64,000 nt of DNA from Augochlora pura (lineage: Eukaryota > Arthropoda > Insecta > Hymenoptera > Halictidae): positions 22,877,640 through 22,941,639 of the forward strand of contig NC_135781.1 in the NCBI RefSeq assembly GCF_028453695.1. Direction: 5' to 3'. Below, in pieces: positions 1 to 12,545 of the stretch. Made by a program: the position numbers and the translations under genes. Numbering within the stretch: position 1 is the stretch's first letter; the number at the start of each line of letters is the position of its first letter. The notes beneath the pieces are model-generated. The model was not told the DNA's origin, searched no databases, and saw nothing but the letters and a program-made list of their open reading frames with translations.

Positions 1-475
1 GGAAGCACGTGTTAAGGCACTGTAGGCTCTCTAATCAAAACAAAGATAGATAATATTCGAAATGTGAGAAGGCGAGATTAATTTGTTAAGATTCAAAGTA
101 GGAACAGCTGATCGATAAAAATTTGAATCACTAATTTCTCCATGGTCAATGTTAGATAAAATGAATCAGGCCACTGTATTTTCAGATGTTTTCGGATTAA
201 AAAGAAGGATAAGCAATATTCGAAATGTCAGAAGGCAACACTAACTTTAGCTTGAAATAGAACAGCTGATCCATAGCAATTTGAGACACTAATTTTTTTA
301 TTAACGCTCTGATGTTTTCTTTACGCTCAGATGTACCGCAATGATGAAATAGAATAGTATACAAACTATCACAGGGTGGGACTAACTTAATCAAACATCA
401 AGTAGCGACAGCTGATCAACAGCAATTCAGATTCATCAAACTTGAATCACTAATTTCTGAACCAGGTCACTGTAA
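1..475. repeat. Degenerate tandem array, period about 150 bp, cut by window edge
   Basis: Three diverged copies of one unit lie head to tail. The marker ACAGCTGATC occurs at 104, 262 and 408 (spacings 158 and 146). Around it the order of words is kept: ATATTCGAAATGT then AGAAGGC upstream in the first two units, and ACACTAATTT or TCACTAATTTCT downstream. A CACTGTA word recurs near 18, 174 and 468. Units are clearly related but far from identical, so this is an old minisatellite or satellite-like remnant. The array probably continues to the left of the window. I see no coding potential in it. Confidence 0.75.
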
Positions 476-949
476 AGTCGCCTGAAGGAAAAATGGAAGC
501 AACAGTATTCGGACTGCACAGGGAAGCCTAGCAAACAACTTCGACTCTCCTCGATCGGCAGTAGATCCTTGGAACCCGATCGAATCACTGACGTGGTCAT
601 AAACGGAATCACTGCGACGAGTTTCGTCGTGGAAAAACGAACATGCTACATGACGAGAGGATCTTCGTTCGATAGCGATCGTTGCACCAAGAAAAGAACT
701 CTGACAAACGTCGTGATCCGTCAATCACAGATTCCTCGAAAACCGAGGAAAGAGGAAACAGAATCGCCTGGCGTCGTTCACTGTCATGGCCAGCGACACC
801 GTTACGTGGCTATTAAGGCTTGTTCACACTTCACCGTTCGAACCTGAGAAGAATCGCGGCTGTCTCTGTACAAAAATTGATCCATCAGAATACACACTGT
901 GCGTCCTCGACGTCGAGATGGTTCGAGCGTGACAGTATCCCGAAGGCAT

Positions 950-1067
950 CGACGATGACAACGACGACGATAACGACGATGATTGCGACGATGATAGCGA
1001 GGATGATAGCGACGATGACAAGGACGACGAGAATGACAACGAGAACGACAACGGCGACGAAGAACGC
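950..1067. repeat. Imperfect (GAC/GAT)n triplet repeat
   Basis: Runs of GACGACGAT, GATGATAGC, GACAACGAG and similar triplets fill about 118 bp with a strict 3-bp rhythm. In one + frame this reads as an M/T/I/A/R-rich string, on the minus strand as S/L-rich. Such open frames are by-products of the repeat and not evidence of a gene. Confidence 0.8.
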
Positions 1068-1361
1068 CGCTGAAGAGGAAAGACAGAGGATTGCAAGGCG
1101 TCGCGGCGCTGGTCGGCACTAGACTTGGCGTCGGTTCGTTCGTTAGCTGGACCCTCTTGCTCGCCCGTATTAATTTGCTTCCTCCTCCTCTACCCCCGTC
1201 GACACCGCCAGCCCCTTCCCCCCTCGCGTTGGTCCCTTCCTCGGGCATCCGCACGAAAAGGGGGGCTCCGGGTCGCCCCTGGTCTTAGCTACCGACTGCT
1301 ACCACTGCGAGAACCGAGCCACGGCGCATGCGGATGCTGCTAATCACCCTTCGTCCTCTAC

Positions 1362-1410
1362 CCCCCCGGCCTAGCCCCCCCCCCCCCCCCCCGGACCCCC
1401 CCCCCCGGAC
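1362..1410. repeat. Poly-C tracts (C7, C18, C11)
   Basis: Runs of 7, 18 and 11 consecutive C are separated by short GG-containing spacers. On the minus strand these are G-runs able in principle to form a G-quadruplex. Exact run lengths in assemblies at such sites are often unreliable. Confidence 0.85.
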
Positions 1411-2305
1411 CCGGCCACGGCTGGCTTTCTACGCGACGAAGCTCGATGAAGGTGAGCCACCAGAAAATTAACTGGAACTATCCTCTGTCTCGCTCCTACG
1501 TGTCCAAGGATCGTCTCCTTTCCGCCGACGGCCGTGCTCCAGACCTACTTCGGGTTTATTCCTCGCGACCGTGACCTTCCGTTAGAATGGACCAAGGACT
1601 CGCCACGGAAGTTCATTCTCGCGGCCATCCACCCCCGATACTCTTTGTCTAGCGGAATTTCTCCGTATCGGTGTTTTTCTTCACTGTGTTCACGAGATTG
1701 TCGCTTTCTTCGTGCACGAATCTAACGAGATTGCTAAGCCTTGTTGGGATCACCGATTTTCTTGAAACTTTAGAGACATATGGATTTATATAATACGGCA
1801 AACTAAGTAACACCTCTTTTCATATCAATGAATATTTAATGAATAAACTATAATTTCAGTCGTTAAACGCACGGATAGAAGTATAAGTCACTGATACATT
1901 TTGAAATATCTTCTTCGTCCATTTCTTTCTATTCATTCACCGAAATCTTTCAAATCTCATACTTCATTCTCTCTATAAATGCTTTCGCATTCACTAATTA
2001 ACATTATGCTGATTACATAACATTACTCCGGTCATTCGAAGTTAAACAAAATAGAAGTATAACAAGTACAATTGATTATCCATTTTCTATGGATTTTGAA
2101 TTCCTAATTATTATTCCACTCTTTCTCCATTGTATTTCATATTTTAATTCTAAATTACGGACAAATTTCACTGCAAATATCATTGTTTATTAGTGCTACC
2201 ATAAGTGAATCTAGATATCCATACATATGCAATACATGTTACATTTAATTTTTATGCGAGAATCAATGTCACATCCATTTTATTAACAATATATTTGATT
2301 TAAAA

Positions 2306-2493
2306 TATTGGTCAATCAGTTCGTGGGAAAGTGTCTTGATAATTGCAACAGCATCTTAACAGAAACTGTGAAACTGGTCCTTTTGACCGACTCAATAAGT
2401 GTCAGTTGTCACATTTTCTATACAAAATACGTAAATCATATTGAGTCACTGAAATGAGATTTCAAGCAACTGTCCCACAAAAATTAGCAATAC
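2306..2493. mobile_element. Possible decayed mariner-type MITE
   Basis: The left end reads TATTGGTCAATCAGTTCGTG followed by GGAAAGT. The complement of the right end reads TATTGCTAATTTTTGTGGGA followed by CAGT. The two can be aligned as imperfect terminal inverted repeats about 28 bp long around a 188-bp body. The word GGTCAAT..AGTTCGTG resembles hymenopteran mariner termini as I remember them. There is no transposase. The match is degraded and the call is tentative. Confidence 0.35.
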
Positions 2494-5400
2494 TATCGAA
2501 ATCTAAACATTTAGGAATATAAATGGAACATTGTAGAACATCGCTTTCTTCACTAAAACTAAATATCTCACTTCAGAGTATATGGAATTAATTGTTAACT
2601 TCATCCTTCTCACGACAATATCACTTTTTTGGAAAAATAAATGTGAGAAACTTGACGTAGTGTGACAACGAAAGGTTAAATAAATATTATATAAAATATT
2701 GTATAAAACTATGGACATTATTAACTTCCCATCCCATTACTTCAATGGGTGGCTAAGATCTCTCAGCCAGGTCCTAAACAAGGTCCCAAAGCTAGCCTAT
2801 TTTTGACCGGATCGTTCGGATCCTCAACTTTCTAAAGGGTAACGCGTTCAAAGGGCGCCAAGAAAATATTTCACTTGGAGCGTCGTCTATATAGATGTCG
2901 TGTCAGCGATTGGAGGGTCGATGACGTGATGAGACTGCTGAAGAGCCCGGGCAGAGAGCATGGGAGAAAAGGGTGGGGGTTGCAGGAAGCCAGCCAGGGT
3001 AGTAAACGAGTTATTGGAAAATCGTATAGGGGGTGCACCGAGGTAGGTGACTCCCGGCGAAGAGAGAAAAAGAGAGAGAGAGAGAGAGGGAGCTAGGCGC
3101 CGGGCAAGGGAGGAGGTCAGTAATTTTTCGCCTCATTGCCTGTAAAAAGGAGACGCTTTATCGTTTGCCCAGAGGAAGAGAGACCCGACGGACCCGGCCC
3201 TGGCTCCAAGTTCGAAGGTGGGCCGGGCCGCATCAACGCCGGCACGGCTCGCGTCACCTCGTTGGAAATGTTGATCGGGTAGCGCATTTTTATCGGGCCT
3301 ATTTGCCGGGGATGAAGTTCAAGTGACATTCTACCCGGCCACTCCATCTACGGTGTCTTTCGCGGCGGATAAAATATGACCCGCTCGCTACGAACTTGCG
3401 GAAATCACCGTGGAGCCAGTTCCGAGGGCTAACCAGCGGGTATCTAGGGTTCCTCTATTAACCCTGCGATCTTCCCTTTACCGCTACAAAGAATCCCGCA
3501 AAATGAAGAACCGCTATATATCGGTTGTTTCATAACGCGAGGGTCACACTTCGGGAGCTGATTGCTTAAAAACGATGAAAAAGTCATATAAATACGTGTC
3601 TTATCTACCTTTCTTTATGAAATACAATGAACTTTCTATTAATAGAGAATATCAAAGTACATATTCTTCTTAATAAATTAACTATTTTCGCCGAGTACAC
3701 TCGTCATAAATAAACGGCAATATTTTGCTTACGGTTAAAAGACTCCAAAAGTATTACCTACAGTCTTCCGAACATTTGTCTAAAAAGGAGAATGTCTCTA
3801 AGTGATTTCCATGCTGCAATAAATTATTATTTTGCACGAAGAACCGCAATCAACTTGCAACAATTGAAAAAGTTGCCGAATGCTCGACAGAATGGTTCGA
3901 TCTCGCGAAAATTGTCTCGGTTCTCGGAGCGATTCCGACGATTCTGGCTGCACGAAGAAGGTGTATTAAATGTCACCGACTCGGATAGGAAACAGCGGAA
4001 AAAGACGGGGGTGAAATTCCGATAAGAGACGCCATAGTCGAGTTCAAAGAGCCTCGAAGATTCGGCCGGCAGTATATTCGCGGGCATAAAACAGCGGAAC
4101 GCTTAGCATAGTAACATCGGTGAGCGCGGGGCGTCATTACTGTATTGATCGTGGGGGTGGTTCCTCCGTACCCCTCCCAGCCCCAGCATCGGTCCCTCAT
4201 CCTCCTTTCCCCCCCGTCTTTCGCCCCGGCGGGAACTCTTTCCGCGAGGATCGGAAAGGATACAGGCTGGACCAGGAGAGAGCGCGCTCAGACGCTCAAC
4301 TTTTCGGGCCCGAGGTGCAGGAGAGGGTTGAAAGTAGGCCAACGAACTCGCCGTGGCGACGCTCTGTAATGAGTATCACGGATCGAAGGGCTGACGAGAA
4401 CGCGCGGCGATCCGATAATTTTGAATCGTACGCCATTACGCCGCTATCGATCGCTATTACCTCGCAATGATTCTGCATGCTGCGCGATGCGATGACGCGG
4501 TGACTCCGGTTGTGTTTGCAACTAATCGAATCACGCGGTAGAAAAACTGCTACGCCCTGTTCGAAGACGCTTTTCGAATGGTGGCCGACAGGGCGAGACG
4601 CGATTGGCTCGATTTTAAACTCATATTTTGGTGCTTCGTAATCTTTAACATCTTAATGAACTAACCAAGTTAATAAAGCATAGTTCGAAATCGTGTAAAC
4701 TCTATTAAATTCGACGTTGAGTTTCAATAAAAACAAGTTTAAATATTAATTTACAATTCTAAAACGTCGTGTATACGGATGGATATATTTGTGCGTTAAA
4801 GGGTTCCTCCCACACCCTATTTGGGAGAGTAAAACGAATCCGTCAAAGAAACTTTGCACACATATTAAAATACAGTAGAAATTCGATTATTCATTCTAAT
4901 CGAGGTTATGTTATGAAATATTTATGTTCGGATAATAGAATAGTTACTTAATTACATTGCTAGATTCAAACCGTGCTGACTTCTACAATAAATAATATTG
5001 TGAGTGATTTTTTTATGCTCAAGTGAATACAATTTTAAAAATTAATTTATAGTTTTGGAATATGGATAAAAATTACTGTGCGTTAAATGGTTAAGCTAAA
5101 ACTAAAAATGAGAAAGAGATTTAAAATTAAATGATAAATTTAAATTTTTATATATTTAATTTTGAACTTATATCATTAAAATCAATGTTGATTTTCTATG
5201 AGATCTAGTTTTACGCTATAGATTTTATGTATTTATGAGAAAGTGAATTTTGAAACAAATTATTTATTAAAACTCATAATACTAACTAGAATAAAAAATG
5301 ATAGTAGAAGAAATATTTATCTTTTTACGTTACTTTTATGACTTTATGTGATATTCGTGTCATACATATGATTCGGCGTATGAATCCCATTCAATTATAC

Positions 5401-7628
5401 TTCTACTAAACTATTAATGTAAATCCTAACATTCTTGTTGTGTATTACTTTGACAATGCAGCGTTACTTATTAACATGTGGTTCATTCAAAGTTCACAAG
5501 AAGAACAACGATCATTTATAATCTCTTTCTGTGCTATTAATATTGATCATTCGTTGACACCAACAAAATTTGTCAGTAACTTCTTTGAAACCTTTGATTT
5601 CTCTACAACTGAGTTATGACTTCTTTCTTCAATTTAATTGATCACATTTTTCTCTAATTTCATACTTTTACTCTATTTTTACCGATATTTTGTATTACAC
5701 GTTTTAACGAATTAATTTTCTGATGACTATAGCAAACATTAAGAAGTGATTACATAGAAAATATAAAACATAGGAAGTCATCTTCATTAAAGATTATCGA
5801 AAGGTGACTTTTACATCCCTTGAAAAGCATAGTACTGAACAGAAATGATTGAAAAGTGTGTTTCGACACCTGCGGTAGAAATAGTGCGAATACCTTTCAT
5901 ACAACAATTCTTTAGGATCGCATGAGATTTGAAGCTTTTTGCTTCCGCCGAATGTCATCTTCGATCCGCATTAACGCACAAAACAACGACGCAATAACTG
6001 TCCAAGGGATACACCAGAGTAGAATAATATCTCATAAGTTCCTGCCGAGCGTGGTTTCGAAGAAAGGTAAAAAAGGAGGAAGGGTTTGTTTGCACCGCGA
6101 GAGGCCGTGATGCTGCTGCTCCGATTCGACCAGGTGATATTGACCTCCGCTGTGACGTCAAACGAAGTTCGAAGATGCTTCTTCCTTTTCTTGCCGTAAT
6201 CCGCTCCTTTATATCCTCGCCGCGGATGGCCCAGGACCCGTTGTAGGACCGGTTTGGTAAGAATCAACTGATCACGGAGGCAAGAAACAACTGAATCACT
6301 GTGGCTTCGACCCTTCAACTCGAGGATCGAACCACCGCGAGTTGCATCGTCGAGATGTCGAATATTTAAAGAATCCAAACACCGTGGAACAGTCGCCGAC
6401 TGCAAAACTTGCGGCGAGAATTTTGCCGGACGGTTTCTTGACTCGACTCTGCGCTCTTTTTAATTTTTTAATAACGTTTTCAGACCAGAGTACGATGCGC
6501 GACGCTCGTCGTGTTATTTTTAAGTTATCTGTGATATTTTCTCCGAAACTAATTTTAATCTGCGCATAATAACGCATTAAATAAAGGATCGTAAAATGAG
6601 TAAATATTATATATTGTAAAAATAGGTGTTGATAAACGAGAAGGAAATTTTTCAATTATGCGGAATTTTCTACAAGGATAGATATTCTTGGTGACACAAT
6701 GTGACAATACAAAAACTGCAAAACGTCAGTTGATTTGACAAAATATTCTATATAATTACTCTGCAAAACTATTAATTATTCTTTATATTTTATTTCTTTA
6801 TAACGAAGAACAGTTTTTACCGTTTTTTAAGCATTTTGCATAAGTAAATTTAATTTCTTGTAGTCACAGAACAATACGACTTAATTAATTAATTTATGCT
6901 CTTACATACGAAATTTTAAACAAATTTAACAAAAATTTGGAACCATGCGAAAGGGTTAGTAGAAATCTTTCTTCTGTAACACGATGTAGATAGGAAAATA
7001 ACAGAGATTGTGTATAGAACTGTGACTGGAATGCATTTAGAAACGGAAACTTCGTGAGAAAATAACCAGCGAATTATCGCAAAAGCGCTTACAAATATTG
7101 CAACGCTTCATTCGTTCCTTTCGTTTGAAAAATATGCGAACGAGTGTATACCTAATTAGTTGTTCTTGTTAAAGGGGTACTCGAACGAAACCTGTTTCAA
7201 AAATAGCCACATTCGAGATGAATTAAAAGGACCTGGTTTCATTCGAACGATTAGAACCGGACGCAATAATACGCATGATTGAACACAGCTCTTTGACGAT
7301 ATGCTGCATGCGGTTATTAATAACTTCGACGATTTTTAGTGCGTCTTACAAAAAACGTGTCCTATCTGTTCAAATATTTAATTGTATAGCTTAACTATTT
7401 TGCAGTATTATGTGTATAAACCCGATCTGAAAATTACACATATGTCATTGAAAACTGGGTTATAATACAATATTTTTAATCTTTTTATATAGAAGAAAAT
7501 AATGAGAAGCAATATGAAAATACAAAAAAAGCAAACACTTAATTGCAGAATGTCATAAAGGATGGAAATTTATAAAGTTATAAGCCTCGTACATGTTCTC
7601 TGTCGTTTTAACGACATATTAGCCATTA
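2494..7628. other. Gene-free stretch with GC island at 2870-4620 and 5900-6500
   Basis: Between 2870 and 4620 and again between 5900 and 6500 the DNA is GC-richer with many CpG. Elsewhere it is AT-rich. Open frames up to 144 codons overlap on both strands with no recognisable product. A short (GA)n run lies near 3071-3088. A hairpin with CCCATT and AATGGG arms lies near 2732-2748. The phrase GTGCGTTAAAnGGTT occurs near 4791 and, slightly changed, near 5080, each after a similar AT-rich lead, so these may be two old copies of one repeat. Confidence 0.4.
3071..3088. repeat. (GA)n microsatellite
   Basis: Perfect AG dinucleotide run of about nine units with purine-rich flanks (3061-3096). It lies just upstream of a GC-rich island. 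Confidence 0.85.
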
Positions 7629-7876
7629 TTAACCCTTTGCACTCGAAGCCATTTTAACTGTAATTCTAAAATAACTTCCCTGACATATATCATTTCCATT
7701 ATATATTACAAGACGTATTTTATTCACACGAAATTGAATCTTGTAACTCATGCAATAACAGTTATACTTTCATTAATTTTTGAAATCTAATCTTTCATAA
7801 TATAAAAATTATTTTGGAACCTTCTGTAACAATTTTAGTGGTGCCTCAGATTCACCATTCGAGTGCAACGGGTTGA
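7629..7876 (+). mobile_element. F1 MITE copy a (TTAA, piggyBac-type)
   Basis: Length 248 bp. It starts TTAACCCTTTGCACTCGA and ends with its near-complement TCGAGTGCAACGGGTTGA. The right flank is TTGA, one base from TTAA. A TTAA target duplication and an inverted repeat starting CCC are hallmarks of the piggyBac superfamily. The AT-rich interior codes for nothing, so this is a non-autonomous element. It aligns along its whole length with copies at 38758, 45048 and 48732. A small hairpin (TGGTG at 7839, CACCA at 7853) lies just inside the right end. Confidence 0.8.
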
Positions 7877-9811
7877 ATAATAATTATATTGGAGAAGCTT
7901 ATTGGCTTAATTCCATACTACATTGTTTATAATATCATAATCTTTAGGTGAAAATATATTTCTCAGTCTTAAATTTATTATAAAATACGCCTTCCAAGCA
8001 CTTGAAACAAATATATACACGCGTATTACCGGTGGTACGTACCACGGATCGTGTTAAACAAATCATTGATCGAAATAAAAATCCTCGTTCGCGCTAAAAA
8101 CAACTTTAAACGCGTTCCTTTCATTCGAAAAATCTGTGAACAGGTATGCGAGTCACCGTATAGTCACACGGTCACGAAAGAGAAAGAAGTCCCCTGTCAA
8201 CTGTATTCGGAGGAAATTGGCATTCCGGTATAACAAACAAGTTGAACAAACTGTCGCGAATAAAGAGGCGGGGGGGAAGCGCGGCGGGCAACCGAATACG
8301 TGGCAGCGCGGCAAGAAGAGTCAGCGAACGTTTCAGAATGTGGTACGAGCATCAGGAATGATAACACCGCGCCGGCATAATGCAGCAAAGAAAGAACCGG
8401 CCGGAAGAAGCTGAGTTATTCGCCGAATCGATTGGCAGAGGGGGATGAAGAGACAAAAATTTCTCCCCCACCTCTTCGTGTGTGGCTGTTATGCGGTGCG
8501 TCGATAAGTTTACCGGGGCGCAATTAGTGTAAGAAGATGCGGTACCTGTGCCGCGAAACAGGTTATGAACAGAGAGTGGGTTACGTGAATCATGCTCGTG
8601 TCGCGTGCAATTCAGCCGCGCGCGGTCGCCGCCGTCGCCGCCGCCGTGCCGCGGCGATGCGCGATGCGAGCGCGTGGGGTCGTTTACAAAGTATGAATAC
8701 GGTGGCAGCGCAAGGATCGCTGCCAAAACACCACGGTCAATCGGGAACCGCAGCGATCCCTCCACCCATCCAAATCTCTTGTTATTCCGCTGAAAAAAAA
8801 ATCGCTCGATTGACCACCATCGGCTCGAACCCTCCCTTTTAAATACACAACATGGCTGCCGCGCCGATCTATCCACCGCGGCAGCAGATTTTCTGCGGCG
8901 CAAACGAGTTCTCCAAATAATTGCGCAATCATTTCAACCCTTCACCCGTGTGCTTTTTAGAGGCGATTCACGAACATAAGTTTCGCGTTGAAACGTAGAA
9001 TAAAATGTCGCGGATGTATATTGAAATAAAACGAATAAACTAACAGATACGGTAAATCACTGTATATGTATATGTGTCGCTTTCATTTCTTTTTTATTTA
9101 TTTCATTTTCTGCCCCATGATTAATTGTAAATAGTATTCAGTATATAGTCTTTTTTAGAATATTTATAAGCTCAGTTTTCCTTATTAATAATGATTCTCG
9201 GCAAGGACAAATTGTGTATGATTATTTATAATTGGTAGAATTATTCAAGAGAACCTACATACGAAAGGAGTTACTGTATAAATCAATTAAGATTGTTTGA
9301 TACTATAGGGAACTGTTTTATTTTCCGAACATTTATCGTCACTTCGCTTAGCCTTAAAATATTGTTGCATGTGGTTAACGTTTATTCATCCCTTATTTCT
9401 AGAATTAATCTGTCCTTTGGTGTCAAACTAACATTATTATATTATCCGAATATTCGCGTTATTATACTTAACACGGGTAACAAAGGTTCTGCTATATTCC
9501 AGTAATTTGTTCATGACAATTTTATATACTGCAGATTTCATACGTTTGTGGCAAAAACGGGTAGGTATAGTTTAATACGATGAAAATATTCAAAGAAACG
9601 AAGAAGAACGAAGTAATAATTTGAACTTATTAAACACATTAAAGAATTGACAAAAATTATGTTCAGCTCCCATGTTTCGCAATTGATGCTGATAATTATC
9701 ATTATGCTTAAAAACCCCTCCTATAGGAACGAGAAATAAGCGAAAGGAATATTTTTAATAATATTCAACATATAAGAAGAATTCATACAAACTGATTTGC
9801 GTAACTACGAA
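7877..9811. other. Gene-free stretch with GC island at 8230-8940
   Basis: The island is CpG-rich and includes an imperfect (GCC/GTC)n run at 8626-8652. The 183-codon minus-strand frame at 8352-8903 overlaps open frames in other phases and has no recognisable domain. The flanks are AT-rich and I see nothing in them. Confidence 0.4.
8626..8652. repeat. Imperfect (GCC)n triplet repeat
   Basis: GCC/GTC triplets in register inside a CpG-rich island. Overlapping frames give R-rich or A-rich strings. Confidence 0.7.
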
Positions 9812-9859
9812 AATATTAATAAACAATCTACGAAGTTCTAGCGAGGTTCAAAGTGACAT
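9812..9859 (+). repeat. 48-bp direct repeat, copy 1
   Basis: Matches 9964-10011 over 48 bp with about five substitutions. The shared end is GCGAGGTTCAAAGTGACAT. The two copies lie 152 bp apart in the same orientation. Confidence 0.85.
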
Positions 9860-9870
9860 CTGAAGACCAA

Positions 9871-9958
9871 ACAATGTTGCGTGCTGTGGCTAACTAATTT
9901 TTAATCATTTTAAAAAGTATGTCGATAAAATTGATTCTTCGCATACACCGCTCCACAG
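9871..9958 (+). repeat. Dispersed repeat, copy 1 (partner at 12464)
   Basis: About 88 bp align with 12464-12545: TTGCGTGyTGTG near the start, ATTTTAA in the middle and ATAAAATTrATTC then TCGCATAyACC near the end. The copies differ by scattered substitutions and small gaps, suggesting an old, unclassified interspersed repeat. It sits between the two 48-bp direct repeats. Confidence 0.65.
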
Positions 9959-9963
9959 ATATA

Positions 9964-10011
9964 AATATTGATAAACAATTTACGAAATTTCAGCGAGGTT
10001 CAAAGTGACAT
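9964..10011 (+). repeat. 48-bp direct repeat, copy 2
   Basis: Second copy of the repeat at 9812-9859. Together they bracket the dispersed repeat at 9871-9958, as a local duplication or a composite insertion would. Confidence 0.85.
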
Positions 10012-12463
10012 GGGAACGAGGAAGGGAGGATCGACGATGATCGTTAGCGTAGTAATTTAACAAGTCGCATCAGGATGGTTTAACGTGCGGCATTATTACA
10101 CAGGAAATTCGCAATTTCCAAGCATGCCGGGCCCACGAACGATACGCGTGGACAAAAGAAAGTAAATTGGCATGAAAGCATCTTGCCGGCCGGTTCTCAA
10201 TATCGCGGAACGAGGCCGCGTTCCACCCCTCCCGGAATCGAAAATTTCGGGGGACAACGGGGGCAAGACGTTTGTTTTCGTTAAGCGTTCGAGAGCCGGC
10301 CACCGATAATGCAATTACGGCGGAACGGTGCGGTGCGTATGACGAATGGTATGCAAATTATCCTCTCCCGTGATTATACGGAAACTGTAATACCGCAATT
10401 TTCGTTTCTCGTTCGATTGTAAGAAATTATAGCCGTGCGTAAGCGGACGAACACCGTGACCGGCGAAAGCCGATTTCATTGGTCCTGTAATTACTGATTT
10501 CGTCGTTGCGATGACACACAACGTTCGAACATTCATATATGTTTTTTTTTTCAATATATTAAACAAGTGCGCAGACTCGTTCATACGTTAATATAAGCAC
10601 CTTCATTGCTTTTGGGTTTCTTTACAAACGGCGTACGGTAAAGTTGCAGATTTTTATACAAAATAAAAATTGTCTGCATCAATTACATAATGTAGGCAAG
10701 TAAGCCAAGTATAATTTGATTATTTTCTCTAATAATTTTACTATAGTGAAATTAGTGCAAGAGCATTTCCAGGTTCTTCCAATCTTATTACTGTCTAAAA
10801 TTTTACGCATCATTGTTATTATAAATGCATAAAATTAACAGTCTATTCATAAGGTAAAGATATCTTTGCTTACTTATTAAAATAAAAGGATTTTACGTTT
10901 TATATCAACAAATTGTTATAATAAGGATGAGGATCCTTTTATGCGGAGTGATCGAATGTATTAATTTAATGTGCAATAAATGGAATGCAGGAATTCTCGT
11001 AAAAAAATCATCAGAGCTAATTGTAAAAAATATAAGACGCATGAAAACGTCTTTCCCCTTTTAATAATCTTGGTAAGTTGAAAATAATGTAACAAGAATT
11101 CTTCTAATTTCTTTATAGCTTTCTATTTGATATAAATATTTGCCATGTATAACTCTAACTATCTTCGGGCATAGAAATTATAAAAAATCGTCAGATACTG
11201 AAAACTGTCTCATGAAAAATGATCTCATAGTAATTTTATCCACCATCGTCAGATATGCTCTGTGAAATAATGTAATTTTAGCCTATTATTCACAGCGCCG
11301 AAACTAATGGGGACATTTAAGACTTCCCATTGAAATAAGTCACAGTGTGCATTAGATAAACGCTTGATGATTAGACCGCATTCTGACGTACGTCACAGGT
11401 CTCGCACACCTATGTAGGTGTATCCTAGACCTACGTGTCTCTAGCGTTATTAATCTGTAGCAATGACGGTCGCGCGTGCTGTTGAATAGAGGATCTTTTC
11501 TGTGGAAGCAGCTAGAATCAAATGGCTGGACATTCCTCCGCGTGGTCCTCGTGAATGCACGATTGAGACGTTCGGCGCGACGACGACGAGGACGAAGACG
11601 AAGAGACTCGTCGTCGTCCTCGTCGTGTGGCGCATACAAGGAGAGCCCTTGTTACCGAGTCACCAGTCACGAGTTGCGTGCTCCGTAATCATTCTCGGGC
11701 CCGGCAAAAAGCCCCGGTCATTTAACGAACCTTAAAAACAAATCTGCGCGCGCGTACCCCTCTCGCCTGCTGCCATTTCTCCTCGACGCGCTGCCACGGA
11801 CACGTGGAGGAACGTATCGCGATGCTAACGAGTACCATTCTGTACTGCACGATGCCCTCGAACAAGCGCTGCGGTACTCGTAACGACTCGGCTAAACTGC
11901 GATACTAATTCCTAAATAATTCGGTGAGCATTTAGATATAATCTCTATTGCTTCTAATGCACATTGTATCTTATATCACGGTATAGCGGTTCTACACGTG
12001 AACGGTTCAGAACGGTTCAGAGGCCAATCAGTGTAAGTCTACTTTTCGGTCGATTTCTAAAACAATATACTCGATTTATTTATAAATAAACATTACTAGA
12101 TAGCAGCACTTGTATTGACCAAGGGGTGACTAAAACGAATAAAAAGAATTAAAAAAAAAAATAAAAGAAATATAGATCACATAATGAAATATCAACATTA
12201 ATTTTTTTTCTTATTTTATTATAATGAAAATTTTGCTTTGCATTATTTGAGTAAGTATCTTAATTTTAAGGTTAATGAACTGACTCGTAACTTATCCTAA
12301 AGTTGCTCAATGATCAACATATTGTACCTTTTCCTTTAAACATGTAACATTAAAATGCATGTGGATAACAACATGTGGAGCCATTTCTCAATATTTAAAT
12401 GTTACACTGTAATTTCCATGTAAATTCGTTAAGATGAATACTTTTCTACCCTGTAAAATCAAA
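10012..12463. other. Gene-free stretch with islands at 10070-10560 and 11360-11900
   Basis: Two moderately GC-rich islands flank AT-rich DNA. A 10-bp unit AACGGTTCAG is repeated twice in tandem at 12001-12020. Open frames are short and overlapping. No gene is recognised. Confidence 0.4.
11581..11627. repeat. Purine triplet hairpin
   Basis: ACGACGAGGAC (11583-11593) is followed after 22 bp by its exact complement GTCCTCGTCGT (11616-11626). A GAC/GAA triplet run thus switches strand at its middle. It could extrude as a stem-loop, or simply record a local inverted duplication of the triplet repeat. Confidence 0.7.
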
Positions 12464-12545
12464 GAATTTTGCGTGTTGTGACTCACTCATTTTCAATTAT
12501 TTTAAGATGCAATAAAATTAATTCATCGCATATACCACCTCAAAA
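12464..12545 (+). repeat. Dispersed repeat, copy 2 (partner at 9871)
   Basis: Diverged copy of 9871-9958 in the same orientation about 2.6 kb away. It lies in AT-rich DNA without coding potential. Confidence 0.65.

Larger units (their letters stand above)
476..2305. other. Gene-free stretch: GC-rich to 1740, AT-rich after
   Basis: The first 1.2 kb is CpG- and GC-rich and contains an imperfect triplet repeat and C-runs, listed separately. Several overlapping open frames of 90-150 codons on both strands are explained by the triplet repeat and the low stop-codon density. None shows a recognisable domain. From about 1740 the DNA is AT-rich and I see nothing in it. Confidence 0.5.

Noticed and set aside
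802..1254. 150-codon minus-strand frame rich in R and H
   Set aside because: Runs through the imperfect GAC/GAT triplet repeat. Overlapping frames exist in other phases, and composition alone explains it.
8352..8903. 183-codon minus-strand frame
   Set aside because: Same reason: GC-rich island, several competing frames, no domain or splice evidence.
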